DNA of 64,000 nucleotides from Parashewanella tropica (GCF_004358445.1 NZ_CP037951.1:3421001-3485000), one strand, 5' to 3'; shown: positions 54,072 through 63,503, numbered from the stretch's first letter. The notes: generated by a model not told the origin, from the sequence alone. Numbers and translations are program-made.

Positions 54072-55172
54072 TTAAAGTTTGGTTTCTCGAAAAAACACTC
54101 CTGTCGCCACAGGAAATGTAAACCGCATTCTCAGACTGTAAGTAGAAAACACGCTCACTTCTTCTGTTAGAGAATTGTAAAAATTCATACGAGTTACAGG
54201 TTCAATATTATCAGCCGTTAATGAGAGTATATTTATCCCATTAAAGGAGATTACTGGCTTTTTACCTTCAACAACCCGTATGTTCAAGTATTCAAGAAGC
54301 AATCTTCGCAAGCCATCTTTACTGAGCATCAACAGTTTATAATGTGGGCCATAAATTTTGGTGCTAAGGTTCTTACGAATTGCATCAGATTGTGCAAATT
54401 GACGGATCATTACTGTATTTTCTGGATGTAAGCGCAACCCCGTCACAGGGCATTTGAGCGATCTTACCGTAGTGAAAAGTAACTGGATATCGTCACACAC
54501 TTTACCCATTTTTTGCAATTTGAGGTTAATCTCCTGAACTCGCTTACCAAACTGCCTTGATGCTAGAAGCACTTCAACATTAGTTTGTATTCTATCGTGT
54601 TCAAAAGCTGGACGTTCATTCAGTTTACGGTCTGCATAAGATTTTGCAGAAGAGTGAGGAGTTTCAGCAGTACTAAATATTTTAATCTCAGTAACACCAA
54701 GCCGAGTTAATGCTTCAGAGAAATGCTGAGTCAAATTGACATCCCGCTTCCGACTCCGATGAAGGTTTTGAGTAAGAGATCGGCCTAGTGTTAAGCTACG
54801 ACTAAAACTAAGGCTTTGAGTAAGAGAACGACTTAGTGTCAAGCTACGGCTCAAACTAAGGCTTAAGCCAAGCCCACTATCATCTCCGAAGGAATGTCTC
54901 CTCTCAGGCTTACTTGCCATAAACATCTCAATACCGTGAGTTTCTGACAAATTTAGCCTTAATTTATAGCTATGATCACCACATTGAAAAACATATCGCT
55001 CTAGTCGAATTTGTTCCGTATTCCATATTGCAGTACTTAATGCTTCAGTCGTATCTTCGAGACTGTCTGATGGTGAGCAAATACTCTCTAAACTCAATTC
55101 ATCAGGCAATACTTCACCATTTCTATCTAATGGGGGATAAGATCCAACCGCTTTTATGTGTACAACTGCCAC
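54072..55172 (-). CDS. Orphan 366-residue protein with 16-residue tandem repeats
   Basis: Not recognised. GTG is the only possible start before residue 85 and has a weak ribosome site. Residues 1-90 are polar then beta-rich (IRLERYVFQCGDHSYKLRLN). Residues 104-135 are two near-identical 16-residue units, SLSLSRSLTLSRSLTQ and SLSFSRSLTLGRSLTQ, followed by NLHRSRKRD. From about residue 235 the sequence CPVTGLRLHPENTVMIRQFA recalls the first strand of U-box/NleG-type domains (CPxT), followed by a helix LSKDGLRRLLLEYLNI; this is only a weak resemblance. No signal peptide or membrane helix. It stands alone beside the RND operon, on the same strand. Confidence 0.55.
   Translation of the reverse strand: MAVVHIKAVGSYPPLDRNGEVLPDELSLESICSPSDSLEDTTEALSTAIWNTEQIRLERYVFQCGDHSYKLRLNLSETHGIEMFMASKPERRHSFGDDSGLGLSLSLSRSLTLSRSLTQSLSFSRSLTLGRSLTQNLHRSRKRDVNLTQHFSEALTRLGVTEIKIFSTAETPHSSAKSYADRKLNERPAFEHDRIQTNVEVLLASRQFGKRVQEINLKLQKMGKVCDDIQLLFTTVRSLKCPVTGLRLHPENTVMIRQFAQSDAIRKNLSTKIYGPHYKLLMLSKDGLRRLLLEYLNIRVVEGKKPVISFNGINILSLTADNIEPVTRMNFYNSLTEEVSVFSTYSLRMRFTFPVATGVFFRETKL
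54768..54863 (-). repeat. Two 48-bp in-frame tandem repeats
   Basis: Units 54816-54863 and 54768-54815 are 42/48 identical by eye and encode the Ser/Leu/Arg repeats of the orphan protein. Their near identity suggests a recent duplication. Confidence 0.85.
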
Positions 55173-55324
55173 GTTAAACCTAAAAAAAGACGTAAGTCTA
55201 TATATTTTAGAACTTACGCCATTTTCTTACTGCTTTACAAATTAATATTCATAAAGCGTTTATAAAGCTGAGGGGCAAACCCAATTCTAATCTTTTAAGC
55301 TTTTTACGATAAATATTCGTCGCT

Positions 55325-55394
55325 CCTGCGAAGGCAGGAGCCCAGCGACTTAGGCTTTGTCTAAGAAAAGGCACTGGATACCTGCCTTCGCAGG
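55325..55394. repeat. REPIN-like element: two inverted 14-bp REP units
   Basis: CCTGCGAAGGCAGG (55325-55338) and its exact reverse complement CCTGCCTTCGCAGG (55381-55394) flank 42 bases; each arm is itself palindromic (CCTGC/GCAGG). Short elements of this form are widespread in marine gammaproteobacteria and are moved by RAYT transposases. None is in the window. The element lies just past the RND transporter stop and could also act in termination or mRNA stability. Confidence 0.75.
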
Positions 55395-55432
55395 TATGAC
55401 GCTATTCGTTTAAGCGAGCGGTAATTAAAGGC

Positions 55433-58400
55433 TCACACCAATGTTTTTGGCTGCCACCACCATTGATAGAGTCGTTGGCAATAACCACGAATGTCTTCAT
55501 GGATCACGTATAAGGCTGGCATCAACACTAAAGTTACAACCGTAGCAAAGGCAATACCAAAAGCTAACGAGATCGCCATTGGAATGACGATTTTGGCCTG
55601 TAGACTGGTTTCAAACATAATTGGGATCAAGCCAACAACTGTAGTCAATGAGGTCAATACAATCGCTCTAAAGCGACGGCAACCAGCATTAACAGCCGTT
55701 TCAACAACACTCGTTCCTTGCTGTCGAGACTTGTTTATGTAGTCCATCATCACTAAGGCATCGTTTACCACGACCCCGAATAACGCCAAAATGCCATATT
55801 GACTTAATACACTCAGCGGCACGCCCAATAGCCAATGACCAAACACTGCACCGATCACTGAAAATGGGATAACAGCCATGATCAACAATGGCTGAGTATA
55901 AGATTTAAGTGGAATAGCCATTAGTCCAAAAATCGCTAATGCGACAAAGACTAACCCTTTCTTAAAGGCAGCATCGGCATCAGCCGCTTCTTGGCTTCGG
56001 CCATCGAGTGAAGTCGTTAACTGACGATACTTCTGAGTCAAACTAGGAATAAATTGCCCGTTTACTTCCGCAACAATTTTACTCGGCTCGGCGATGGTTT
56101 TATCCACATTAGCCGTAACCGTAATTGCTCTGTGCCCATCAGTTCGGTTGATAGAAGCCAAAGATTCGCCAAACTCAATTTTAGCCACCGAGCCAAAAGG
56201 CACCATGCTGCCATCTTTAGTTCGGATCATCATTTTTTCAAGATGACCTAAAGTACGACGTTGCTGTGCAGGGTAACGCACCATGACTTTCACTTCTTCA
56301 CGATTACGCAAAATTCGCTGTGCTTCAAAACCGTAAAAGCCATAACGAACTTGACGCGATAAATCGGCCAGAGTTAAGCCTAACGCTTGAGCTTCAGGGC
56401 GGATCTGCAAACGAATTTCTTTACTGCCTGAAGAAAAGTTATCGCTGATCCCATAAACACCTTCGAAACTAGCCAGTTTTTGTTTTAGATCTTTCGCTGC
56501 TGCGGTTAGTTCATCAAGATTGGTCGCCATTAACCTAAAGGCCACGTCAGAGGTTGCTCCGGCTTGAGTGCTGCCATCGACGGTCAGCTTTTTAACATCG
56601 GTAAAGGTCGGGATTTCTTCACGCCATGCACGAGCAATTGCCGCACCATCAATTTCCCTATCTTCCCCCTTAGTCAGCTCAGCAAAAATGAACCCTTTGG
56701 TTCGATTGAGTACGTCGAGTTGGCTGTTTTCTAAAATCGAATAGCCAAGTTGCTGCTGCATTTTGGCATCAACACGATACAAGGCTTGCTCAATTTCTAA
56801 CGTGGTTTCCAGCGTTTTTTGCTCAGAAACACCTTTATCCATTTCAAGATGCACTTGAATGAAATCCGACGGCACATTCGGGAAGAACACTTGTCTTACC
56901 GAGCCCCCATCGACCATACCTTTTGATAAGATCAACAAACCAACAAATATCGCAACCACTGTATATCGAGCCGAAACGCAAGCTTTAATAAACGGTTGGT
57001 AATAACCTTGAATAAAGCGTTGCATACCTTGATTGAACTTAGCTTTTAGTCCTAACACAGCAGACTTTGGCTTAGCTTTAGGCTTCACTCTTAAGTGACG
57101 TAAGTGAGCTGGTAAAATCCATTTGGATTCAATGAGAGAAAACACCAGACACAAGATCACAACCCATGCGATGGATTTAAAAATCTCGCCGACGAATCCT
57201 TGCGCCGCATATAAAGAAGGAATAAAGGCAACAATGGTGGTCAAGACGCCAAAGGTCGCTGGCATCGCTACACGCTTGGCGCCTGCAATCACATTATCAA
57301 GATTTGACCCTTTTTCTTCGACCTCGGTATAAACACTTTCACCAATGACGATGGCATCGTCCACCACAATCCCCAGCACCAGCAAAAAGCTGAACAAGGT
57401 GATCATGTTGATAGAAAGTGAAAACGGTTCAAAAGGCATGATAAATATTGCGCCTAAGAATGAAATCGGGATCCCTAGCATCACCCAAAATGCCAGCTTT
57501 AAATCGAGAAAGAAAGCAAGCAGAAGGAATACCAAGAACGCCCCTAACCACATATTCGACAGCATCATGTTTAAACGGCCATCAAGGTAATGGGTTAAGT
57601 CGCCCCAGTAGTTAACCGTGATAGCTTGTGGTAATTGCGACTGTTTTGCAGCGACATAATTTCGAACGTGTTCACCAATGGTTATCGCATCTTCATCATC
57701 AATGCTGGAAATTTCAATAATGGCCGCAGGTTTGGCATTAAAGCGAGTGTAGAATAGTCCCTCTTGTAAGCCGTCTTTAATATCGGCTAACTGTGATAGG
57801 AGAATTCGACTGCCATCTTGAGTCGTAGCCACTAGAATATTGCCGTATTCTTCAGCACTATAAGCTTGGCTTTGGGTTCGAAGTAAGATATCACCATCAC
57901 TGGCACGAATCGCACCACCGGGTAAATCAAAAGACGAGTTTTGTACCGCTTGTGCAACATCGTTAAAACTTAGGCCATATTCACGCAACTTATTCTCAGA
58001 AACTTCAATGGCAATTTCATTATTAGGTTGATCACGTAGTTTTACCTGAGTTATTCCCGAAAGGTTAGCAATATCTTCACGTACCTCTTTGGCGATTTTT
58101 TTCAGTTCAAACTTAGAAACTTCACCTGATACCGCTACCCAAATCACACTATTTGGCACTGTTGGATGAGTAATGATGGGCTTTTCAATGTTCGCTGGAA
58201 AGGTCGATATGCTATCGACCTGTAACTTCACTTTATCCAATACATCTTGAGGTTTATAGCCAGAAGTAATTTCAATGTTAACCGTACCAACTCCATTACC
58301 TGAATTGGACGTAAGCTTTTTTACTCCTCGAATATTTTTAACGGCTTCCTCAATTTTTATGACAATGCCATCCTCAATCTCTTGAGGTGCTGCACCTGGA

Positions 58401-58564
58401 TAGGCAACGGATACAGTAACAGTATTATTTTCCTCAGTTGGAAACATTTCTTTTTTGATGGAAAAGGCACTAAAGATGCCGCCAATCAATAACACCCACA
58501 TCAACAAATTGGCTGCCACAGGATTATGGACAAACCAAGCAATCAATCCTTTTGGTTTATCCAT
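55433..58564 (-). CDS. RND-family efflux transporter permease
   Basis: A 1043-residue inner-membrane pump of the AcrB/HAE-1 superfamily with two six-helix halves and two large periplasmic loops. Seen: NPVAANLLMWVLLIGGIFSA, VTVSVAYPGAAPQEIEDGIV, the helix-4 motif LGIVVDDAIVIGESVYTEVE with paired Asp (proton relay), and the second-half ALFGVVVNDALVMMDYINKS. It is the more divergent HAE-1 type found in marine gammaproteobacteria. Substrates could be organic compounds or dyes. It lies two bases after the adaptor gene. No TolC-like channel is in the operon, so a chromosomal TolC probably completes the pump. Confidence 0.92.
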   Translation of the reverse strand: MDKPKGLIAWFVHNPVAANLLMWVLLIGGIFSAFSIKKEMFPTEENNTVTVSVAYPGAAPQEIEDGIVIKIEEAVKNIRGVKKLTSNSGNGVGTVNIEITSGYKPQDVLDKVKLQVDSISTFPANIEKPIITHPTVPNSVIWVAVSGEVSKFELKKIAKEVREDIANLSGITQVKLRDQPNNEIAIEVSENKLREYGLSFNDVAQAVQNSSFDLPGGAIRASDGDILLRTQSQAYSAEEYGNILVATTQDGSRILLSQLADIKDGLQEGLFYTRFNAKPAAIIEISSIDDEDAITIGEHVRNYVAAKQSQLPQAITVNYWGDLTHYLDGRLNMMLSNMWLGAFLVFLLLAFFLDLKLAFWVMLGIPISFLGAIFIMPFEPFSLSINMITLFSFLLVLGIVVDDAIVIGESVYTEVEEKGSNLDNVIAGAKRVAMPATFGVLTTIVAFIPSLYAAQGFVGEIFKSIAWVVILCLVFSLIESKWILPAHLRHLRVKPKAKPKSAVLGLKAKFNQGMQRFIQGYYQPFIKACVSARYTVVAIFVGLLILSKGMVDGGSVRQVFFPNVPSDFIQVHLEMDKGVSEQKTLETTLEIEQALYRVDAKMQQQLGYSILENSQLDVLNRTKGFIFAELTKGEDREIDGAAIARAWREEIPTFTDVKKLTVDGSTQAGATSDVAFRLMATNLDELTAAAKDLKQKLASFEGVYGISDNFSSGSKEIRLQIRPEAQALGLTLADLSRQVRYGFYGFEAQRILRNREEVKVMVRYPAQQRRTLGHLEKMMIRTKDGSMVPFGSVAKIEFGESLASINRTDGHRAITVTANVDKTIAEPSKIVAEVNGQFIPSLTQKYRQLTTSLDGRSQEAADADAAFKKGLVFVALAIFGLMAIPLKSYTQPLLIMAVIPFSVIGAVFGHWLLGVPLSVLSQYGILALFGVVVNDALVMMDYINKSRQQGTSVVETAVNAGCRRFRAIVLTSLTTVVGLIPIMFETSLQAKIVIPMAISLAFGIAFATVVTLVLMPALYVIHEDIRGYCQRLYQWWWQPKTLV

Positions 58565-58566
58565 AA

Positions 58567-59727
58567 CTACTTACCTAATGCTAATTCAGAGGATTGTGGC
58601 ACGGCGACTTCGACACCTTGGCCATCAGCCAAGCGATCGAAACGGGTCAAAGAAACTCGTTCGGTTTGACTAATACCGCCATTGATATAAACCCAAGATT
58701 CATCTTTATACACCACATCTAAATCACGAATATCAACCTTGTTATCAGTATCAATCAACGCCACAAACTCATCGCGCACAAGGTGTCTTGGTAAACGGAT
58801 AAGATTTGATTGCTCCTTGCCTTGAATGTCTGCATTGACGAAGCTACCAAATTGCAAAGGCATTCCTTGCGCTAAACTTTGGTAAGGCTTTTGTACTTCA
58901 GCCACTAGATACACCATACGGCTTTGGCTATCAACCACACCTTCACTACGCACAAGCTTCGCAGGCCAGTGATATGGCTTTCCAGCTAAATCCAATTTAA
59001 GAGTGACATTCGCATTGGGTTTTGTAATGGAGTTAAGGTGGATAAGATCATCACTGGCAACGGGCAGACGAACTTCTGCAATACTGATATCTAACACTTC
59101 ACCGACTTCTGCACCTTTAGTGACGTATTGACCTAAGTTCACCGCTCGGCTTTTAACAATGGCATCGTAAGGCGCGCGAATAATAGTACGTTCAAGATTA
59201 CGTTTAGCACGAGATAACACCGCCTTTGCAGATTTTACTTTGGCCAACTCTTGTTGCAGCTGAGGGATACGAAGCCCTAAGCTTGGTGCTTGGCTATGGC
59301 CTTTAAACTCTACTTTTGCGACTTCCCCTCGGGCCTTCTCTGCATCCAGCTCGGCGTTGGCTTTGGCTAAGTTTGCTTCGGCTTGTAATAAATCAGCTTG
59401 GTAATCGACATCATCAATACGCGCCAGTACATCACCTTTTTTCACCATACCACCGCTGGCAAATACATCAGTTAGTTCGACTAAACGACCACTGACTTCG
59501 GCTGCCAAACGGGTTTGGTTTTTCGGTTTAACAACCCCAAACGAATCCAACACAATCGACTGCGTATAAGGTTCGACCGACATCACCTCAACAATAGGTA
59601 ATACTGGAGGTGGAGGCGCTTGTTCTGATACCGCTTTGTTTTGAGTTAATAAAAAATAAAGCCCGATAAAAATTGTAATTATTATTAGTGGAGAGACACG
59701 TCTCACCCACACTGCATTCTCTTTCAT
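58567..59727 (-). CDS. RND efflux periplasmic adaptor (membrane fusion protein)
   Basis: A 386-residue adaptor with an N-terminal membrane anchor (VSPLIIITIFIGLYFLLTQN). It then has the lipoyl-type half GVVKPKNQTRLAAEVSGRLV and VKKGDVLARIDDVDYQADLL, a coiled-coil hairpin (about residues 115-175, EANLAKANAELDAEKARGE), and the returning lipoyl half APYDAIVKSRAVNLGQYVTK. A beta-barrel and membrane-proximal domain follow. It links the RND pump to an outer-membrane channel. First gene of the pair; an inverted repeat at 59812-59865 lies upstream. Confidence 0.92.
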   Translation of the reverse strand: MKENAVWVRRVSPLIIITIFIGLYFLLTQNKAVSEQAPPPPVLPIVEVMSVEPYTQSIVLDSFGVVKPKNQTRLAAEVSGRLVELTDVFASGGMVKKGDVLARIDDVDYQADLLQAEANLAKANAELDAEKARGEVAKVEFKGHSQAPSLGLRIPQLQQELAKVKSAKAVLSRAKRNLERTIIRAPYDAIVKSRAVNLGQYVTKGAEVGEVLDISIAEVRLPVASDDLIHLNSITKPNANVTLKLDLAGKPYHWPAKLVRSEGVVDSQSRMVYLVAEVQKPYQSLAQGMPLQFGSFVNADIQGKEQSNLIRLPRHLVRDEFVALIDTDNKVDIRDLDVVYKDESWVYINGGISQTERVSLTRFDRLADGQGVEVAVPQSSELALGK

Positions 59728-59811
59728 AGCGCCATGTTTTCCTTCTCAGGGCAAAATCCGGCACACGTTACCAAAGAATCTGTTAATAATAAACGATTAA
59801 TGTAAAAAAAA

Positions 59812-59865
59812 TGTTAGTCAAAAAATTGGCGTTATTTAATTAAATTCAATAAGTTACGACTAACA
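59812..59865 (-). promoter_or_regulatory. Spaced inverted repeat upstream of the RND operon
   Basis: TGTTAGTC (59812-59819) and GACTAACA (59858-59865) are perfect 8-bp arms separated by 38 AT-rich bases, about 85 bases upstream of the adaptor ATG. It is a possible binding site for a TetR- or LysR-type regulator; no regulator gene adjoins. Confidence 0.3.
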
Positions 59866-59989
59866 AAACCAAAAGGTAAGCACTCACTCTCGTACAAACA
59901 TAGTTCTGTAGAAAGTTAACTATTCTCTATCGATTATTTATCGGAAAGATGATGTACCACTAATATGGAATAATCAGCATTGGCATTGG

Positions 59990-60397
59990 TTATAACTTTG
60001 ATTTCACAGCTTCGCTGCTCTTCAAATTTGCTTTAAGACGATTCTCAAACTGCTTTTCGCGTTCTAGAACCATAGATTCTAGAAGTTTCACTGATTCTCT
60101 GAGTTCGTTATTTTGTTTCACTAAGCTGTTATATTCTTTGAGCATCCGTTGATATTCAGGAACGTGAGCAGAACACACAGCTGATGGATTAAATTTAGGT
60201 TCTTCTTGGCTTGATGAGTCGCTACTGGGGATAAAAAAATGGCACTCATGCAGTGATGGTTGGTCTAGGTCACATTGATAATGAGTAAGTGGTGTAGTTT
60301 CAGTGTTAGGCGAGACAGGTGATAAACTCAAGTCTAAAACTTGAATTAGCCTTTGCTGTTCAGCACCTAGCGATATAGCAGTCTCCGAACCAGACAT
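59990..60397 (-). CDS. Orphan 135-residue protein with C-terminal coiled coil
   Basis: Not recognised. Residues 1-80 are polar with several Cys and His (THYQCDLDQPSLHECHFFIP). Residues about 82-130 form a clear coiled coil (EYQRMLKEYNSLVKQNNELR, ESVKLLESMVLEREKQFENR). No signal peptide. The ATG follows AGGAG by six bases, and that site can pair with CTCCT upstream (60404-60424), so initiation may be repressed by structure. It is a single gene between the RND operon and srmB. Confidence 0.55.
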   Translation of the reverse strand: MSGSETAISLGAEQQRLIQVLDLSLSPVSPNTETTPLTHYQCDLDQPSLHECHFFIPSSDSSSQEEPKFNPSAVCSAHVPEYQRMLKEYNSLVKQNNELRESVKLLESMVLEREKQFENRLKANLKSSEAVKSKL

Positions 60398-60403
60398 AAT
60401 GCT

Positions 60404-60424
60404 CTCCTACTGATTAGGCAGGAG
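60404..60424 (-). promoter_or_regulatory. Hairpin that can mask a ribosome binding site
   Basis: On the minus strand CTCCT pairs with AGGAG, the Shine-Dalgarno of the 135-residue orphan, around an 11-nt loop. The 5-bp stem is weak, so any thermosensor-like effect is speculative. Confidence 0.25.
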
Positions 60425-60506
60425 TACATCACACCACAAATCTTGTATATTACAAATGAATTTTCATTTATAAAAAAGCTCCGAAAACTCAATCTTCTCT
60501 AGATCT

Positions 60507-61730
60507 TTATTTTTTCTTTTTTTTCGCCTTTGCTTTCGCCTTCATCTTCACTTTATCTTTCTTTTTCGCTGGCGCTTTAGCTTCTTTATTTTTAGGACGT
60601 AAGCCTTCGATAACTCGACGCTTCAGTTTTTGCTCTGTGTAACGCTCAATTTTGCCAAGAATACGCACATCATGTGCTTCGACTAATGAAATTGCTGTGC
60701 CTTTAGCACCTGCCCGACCTGTGCGACCAATTCGATGCACATAAATATCTGCCGAACGTGGCATATCAAAGTTGATCACATGGGTGATACCTTCAACATC
60801 AATCCCACGAGCCGCAACATCGGTACAAAGGAGTACGTTTACTTCACCTTTGGTAAATTTACCCAGCGCTTGGAAACGCTGTTTTTGCTCCATATCACCA
60901 CGTAAAAACGCACTGCGAATACCAGCCTGTTGCAGTAAGCCTTCAAGGCTTGCCACCACTTCACGGGTTTTAACAAAGACGATGGTGCGCTTAACATCTT
61001 CGCTATTTAACAGTGCGCACAACAATTGGAATTTATGGTTTTTGTCGTCAGCCAAATGCACCCATTGATGGATCTTGGCTTTTTCTGAACGTGGGGCATC
61101 GTCAATATTCACTTGAATAGGGTCGATAAGTAATTCATCTGCAAAACGGCGTACACCACCCGTTTCTAGCGTGGCAGAGAACAACATATTCTGTTTACGC
61201 CCTTGCGCTTCTGTAGCAATACTTTTCACAACAGTCGCAAAGCCCATATCTAACATACGGTCAGCTTCATCAATGATCAGCACTTCTACCATTTCGGCAG
61301 AAAATTGCCCTTTATCTAGGTATTCAAGTAAACGACCTGGGGTTGCAACTAATATATCTAAATTTTCTTTCAACGCCGCTTCTTGTGGAGCATACGGCAC
61401 ACCACCAGTAATAATACCAATGTCTAAATCCAATTCATTAGCTAGATGTGATGCATAACGATGAACTTGACTGGCAAGCTCTCGAGTTGGAGTTAGGATA
61501 AGCACACGAGCTTGCCCTGAGTGACGACGAGGAAAATCAATAAGGTGCTGCAGAGCAGGTAATAAAAACGCCGCCGTTTTACCTGTACCTGTCGGAGCCA
61601 TTGCCAGAATATCACGTTGCTCCATCGCCATTGGAATGGTTTGTTGTTGGACGCTGGTCGCCGCTTTATGTCCCATATTTTTTAATGAGTTAAGTAAACT
61701 GGGATCTAAATCGAATTCTTCAAATAACAT
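60507..61730 (-). CDS. srmB: DEAD-box RNA helicase SrmB
   Basis: A 407-residue ATP-dependent RNA helicase for 50S ribosome assembly. Motifs: Q motif (TSVQQQTIPMAM), I MAPTGTGKTAAFLLPALQHL, Ia PTRELA, GG as ITGGVPY, Ib TPGR, II DEAD in LIIDEADRMLDMGFA, III SAT, IV IVFVKTREV, V DVAARGIDVEG and VI HRIGRTGRAGAKGTAISLVE. The SrmB-specific LLPALQHLIDFPRRHSGQAR and HDVRILGKIERYTEQKLKRRVIEGLRPKN (short: IERYTEQKLKRRVIEGLRP) separate it from RhlE. The C-terminus is a lysine tail. Confidence 0.92.
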   Translation of the reverse strand: MLFEEFDLDPSLLNSLKNMGHKAATSVQQQTIPMAMEQRDILAMAPTGTGKTAAFLLPALQHLIDFPRRHSGQARVLILTPTRELASQVHRYASHLANELDLDIGIITGGVPYAPQEAALKENLDILVATPGRLLEYLDKGQFSAEMVEVLIIDEADRMLDMGFATVVKSIATEAQGRKQNMLFSATLETGGVRRFADELLIDPIQVNIDDAPRSEKAKIHQWVHLADDKNHKFQLLCALLNSEDVKRTIVFVKTREVVASLEGLLQQAGIRSAFLRGDMEQKQRFQALGKFTKGEVNVLLCTDVAARGIDVEGITHVINFDMPRSADIYVHRIGRTGRAGAKGTAISLVEAHDVRILGKIERYTEQKLKRRVIEGLRPKNKEAKAPAKKKDKVKMKAKAKAKKKKK

Positions 61731-62017
61731 AGCGGCAAACCTGACAGTGACAAGGCGGGGGATTATATACCTAGCTCGATTGAAAGGAAATGATAAACCT
61801 CTTTTATACTTTGGCTTTTTATTTTACCCATTGAAGTTGAACACCTTACGGGATTTCAAGATACATAAATTGCCCTTAAGTAAACACTTAGATCATCACT
61901 TGTGGGTCATCTATATCAAATCTACAACTCCAAAACCTCGCCCTACTTCTCTAAATAATAATTAATCACTGGCTTACAAAAGTAACTGTATGATAGTGAG
62001 ACAATCCATAACGTTTG
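61731..62017. other. Divergent intergenic region between srmB and the 476-residue orphan
   Basis: About 290 bases with no gene I can support. On the plus strand TTACAA and TATGAT (near 61974-61994) are possible promoter elements for the orphan, with imperfect spacing. No hairpins of note. Confidence 0.3.
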
Positions 62018-63445
62018 ATGAACAAAATGGCAGCAGTAAATGGGGGGACACTTCTTTGCCCTGAATTCGATGTAAGTGCCTCTACAGTACTACCTCAAAA
62101 CAATGATGAAAAAATGATTGAGGCATTCAAATTATTGAATAACTGTTATGACCCCCAATTACGAGATAAGTTTGCCGAAGGTTTTCTCGCCTTAAACAAG
62201 GCTGAGACACCCGCAGAGTTAAATAGACAAGCAATACACTTAAATAAAATGCTTTATGAACATTCAGAACTAAGGTTTTATGTTGCGCATGATAGGATGA
62301 AGTATAAATCAATGAAAGATGCAGGAACTGAAATTTTCCTTGTTCTGGCTCGAAAACATAGTAGAGAACCAGTACTTCATTTCCCCAAAAAGCTACAACC
62401 TGACGTTCAAATACAAGTAATGGCTCAAGGACAAGCTAATGCTGCAGATACTACAGGTGAACCAATGTCGACATTTTCTCGGCAACTTTCTACTCTTTCA
62501 CTTGGTACTGTCGCTAGTCATATTAATGAATTAGTGGGCGATCCTACTCCCCCTCCTCATCCAGTTTACAGTACTACAGAAGATGTAGGTTCAGATCCAA
62601 TTCAACCATCAGAGCTCGATCTCTCTCGATTCCCTCAAGTAGATCTTAACTCTTTGAAAATCTCCAACGAACCGGTACAACAAAGACTGTTTTCTAAATA
62701 CCAAAATGATGAGTCTGTCACATATGAACAAGCGCTTTTCGAGGTGATGTCAGCCCCCATGTTTTGGCAAAAAATATTTGAACACGACATTTTTCAAGCC
62801 ACCAAGCATCAATTCGATTTCATCGTTCAGCCCTCAATGGATCAACTCACACTACTACAAAATAGTCTCGAATTCTTATCATTTGTGTATGCCGTCTTTG
62901 AGCATGAGCAAAGTAGAATTGAACACGATATAACTTCTATTGATGCGAAACTTCGAACTTTTTATAATGAACCAACACCTGTCGTGCTATATCCTCACTT
63001 TAATCCTGACCAAGCAGTAAGAAAAAAAACTTGGCTTCAGGGTCAATGGTTCAATCTTAAGAGTCAAATTGATCTGGTTGGCTATCTCATGCACCACCCA
63101 GAAGGAAAGTTTGAAAGTGACAATATTGAAAATTTAGCCTTAACACTGGCATGCTGGAGGAAGTCTTGTATGCAGTCAGAACTGGTTCCTGGAAGCATTG
63201 AAAAAAAAGCCAATGCAGTTAAAGAGCAAGCATTAAAAAAACAAGCTCAAAAAAGCTTGCAAGCTCACCTTAGCCGAACATTAACCCCAGCAGCACAACG
63301 ATTTGTAACTCAAAACGTCAGTCAACATCCACACAGAAGTAGCCCGTATAGCTCAGTACATTCATCGGCAAACCAAACTCCTCAAGCTTCTCCCTATCAT
63401 TCCCCTCACCCTTCTCGTCCAGTCTCGCCGTATTTCCAAAACTAG
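62018..63445 (+). CDS. Orphan 475-residue protein with SPY-repeat tail
   Basis: Not recognised. Possible starts are TTG 62015, ATG 62018 and ATG 62027 (giving MAAVNGGTLLCPEFD, a MA- start like several other orphans here); none has a strong ribosome site. Residues about 30-115 are helical (LLNNCYDPQLRDKFAEGFLA). Residues 140-210 are polar. About 210-400 form a helical domain (YEQALFEVMSAPMFWQKIFE; LVGYLMHHPEGKFESDNIEN). Residues about 400-440 are basic and helical. The last 40 residues are Ser/Pro-rich with three SPY motifs (SSPYSS, ASPYHS, VSPYFQ). No signal peptide or membrane helix. A single gene; function unknown. Confidence 0.55.
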   Translation: MNKMAAVNGGTLLCPEFDVSASTVLPQNNDEKMIEAFKLLNNCYDPQLRDKFAEGFLALNKAETPAELNRQAIHLNKMLYEHSELRFYVAHDRMKYKSMKDAGTEIFLVLARKHSREPVLHFPKKLQPDVQIQVMAQGQANAADTTGEPMSTFSRQLSTLSLGTVASHINELVGDPTPPPHPVYSTTEDVGSDPIQPSELDLSRFPQVDLNSLKISNEPVQQRLFSKYQNDESVTYEQALFEVMSAPMFWQKIFEHDIFQATKHQFDFIVQPSMDQLTLLQNSLEFLSFVYAVFEHEQSRIEHDITSIDAKLRTFYNEPTPVVLYPHFNPDQAVRKKTWLQGQWFNLKSQIDLVGYLMHHPEGKFESDNIENLALTLACWRKSCMQSELVPGSIEKKANAVKEQALKKQAQKSLQAHLSRTLTPAAQRFVTQNVSQHPHRSSPYSSVHSSANQTPQASPYHSPHPSRPVSPYFQN

Positions 63446-63503
63446 AGACCATCTAGACTGATAGGATATACTGTTTTTATTGTTAGTTTGATAAGAGTTT
63501 ATT

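Noticed and set aside
54768-54863. CRISPR-like repetition
   Set aside because: The two 48-bp units are directly adjacent with no spacers and are in frame within a protein-coding gene.
55184-55218. Terminator-like hairpin (CGTAAGT / ACTTACG with T-run) just before the GTG of the repeat-containing orphan
   Set aside because: The stem is only 7 bp with a 14-nt AT-rich loop, and it would cut the orphan's own transcript. It may be part of its promoter region instead.
55491-58673. Several 60-80 codon frames on the plus strand inside the RND operon
   Set aside because: They are antisense shadows of the permease and adaptor genes and have no independent support.
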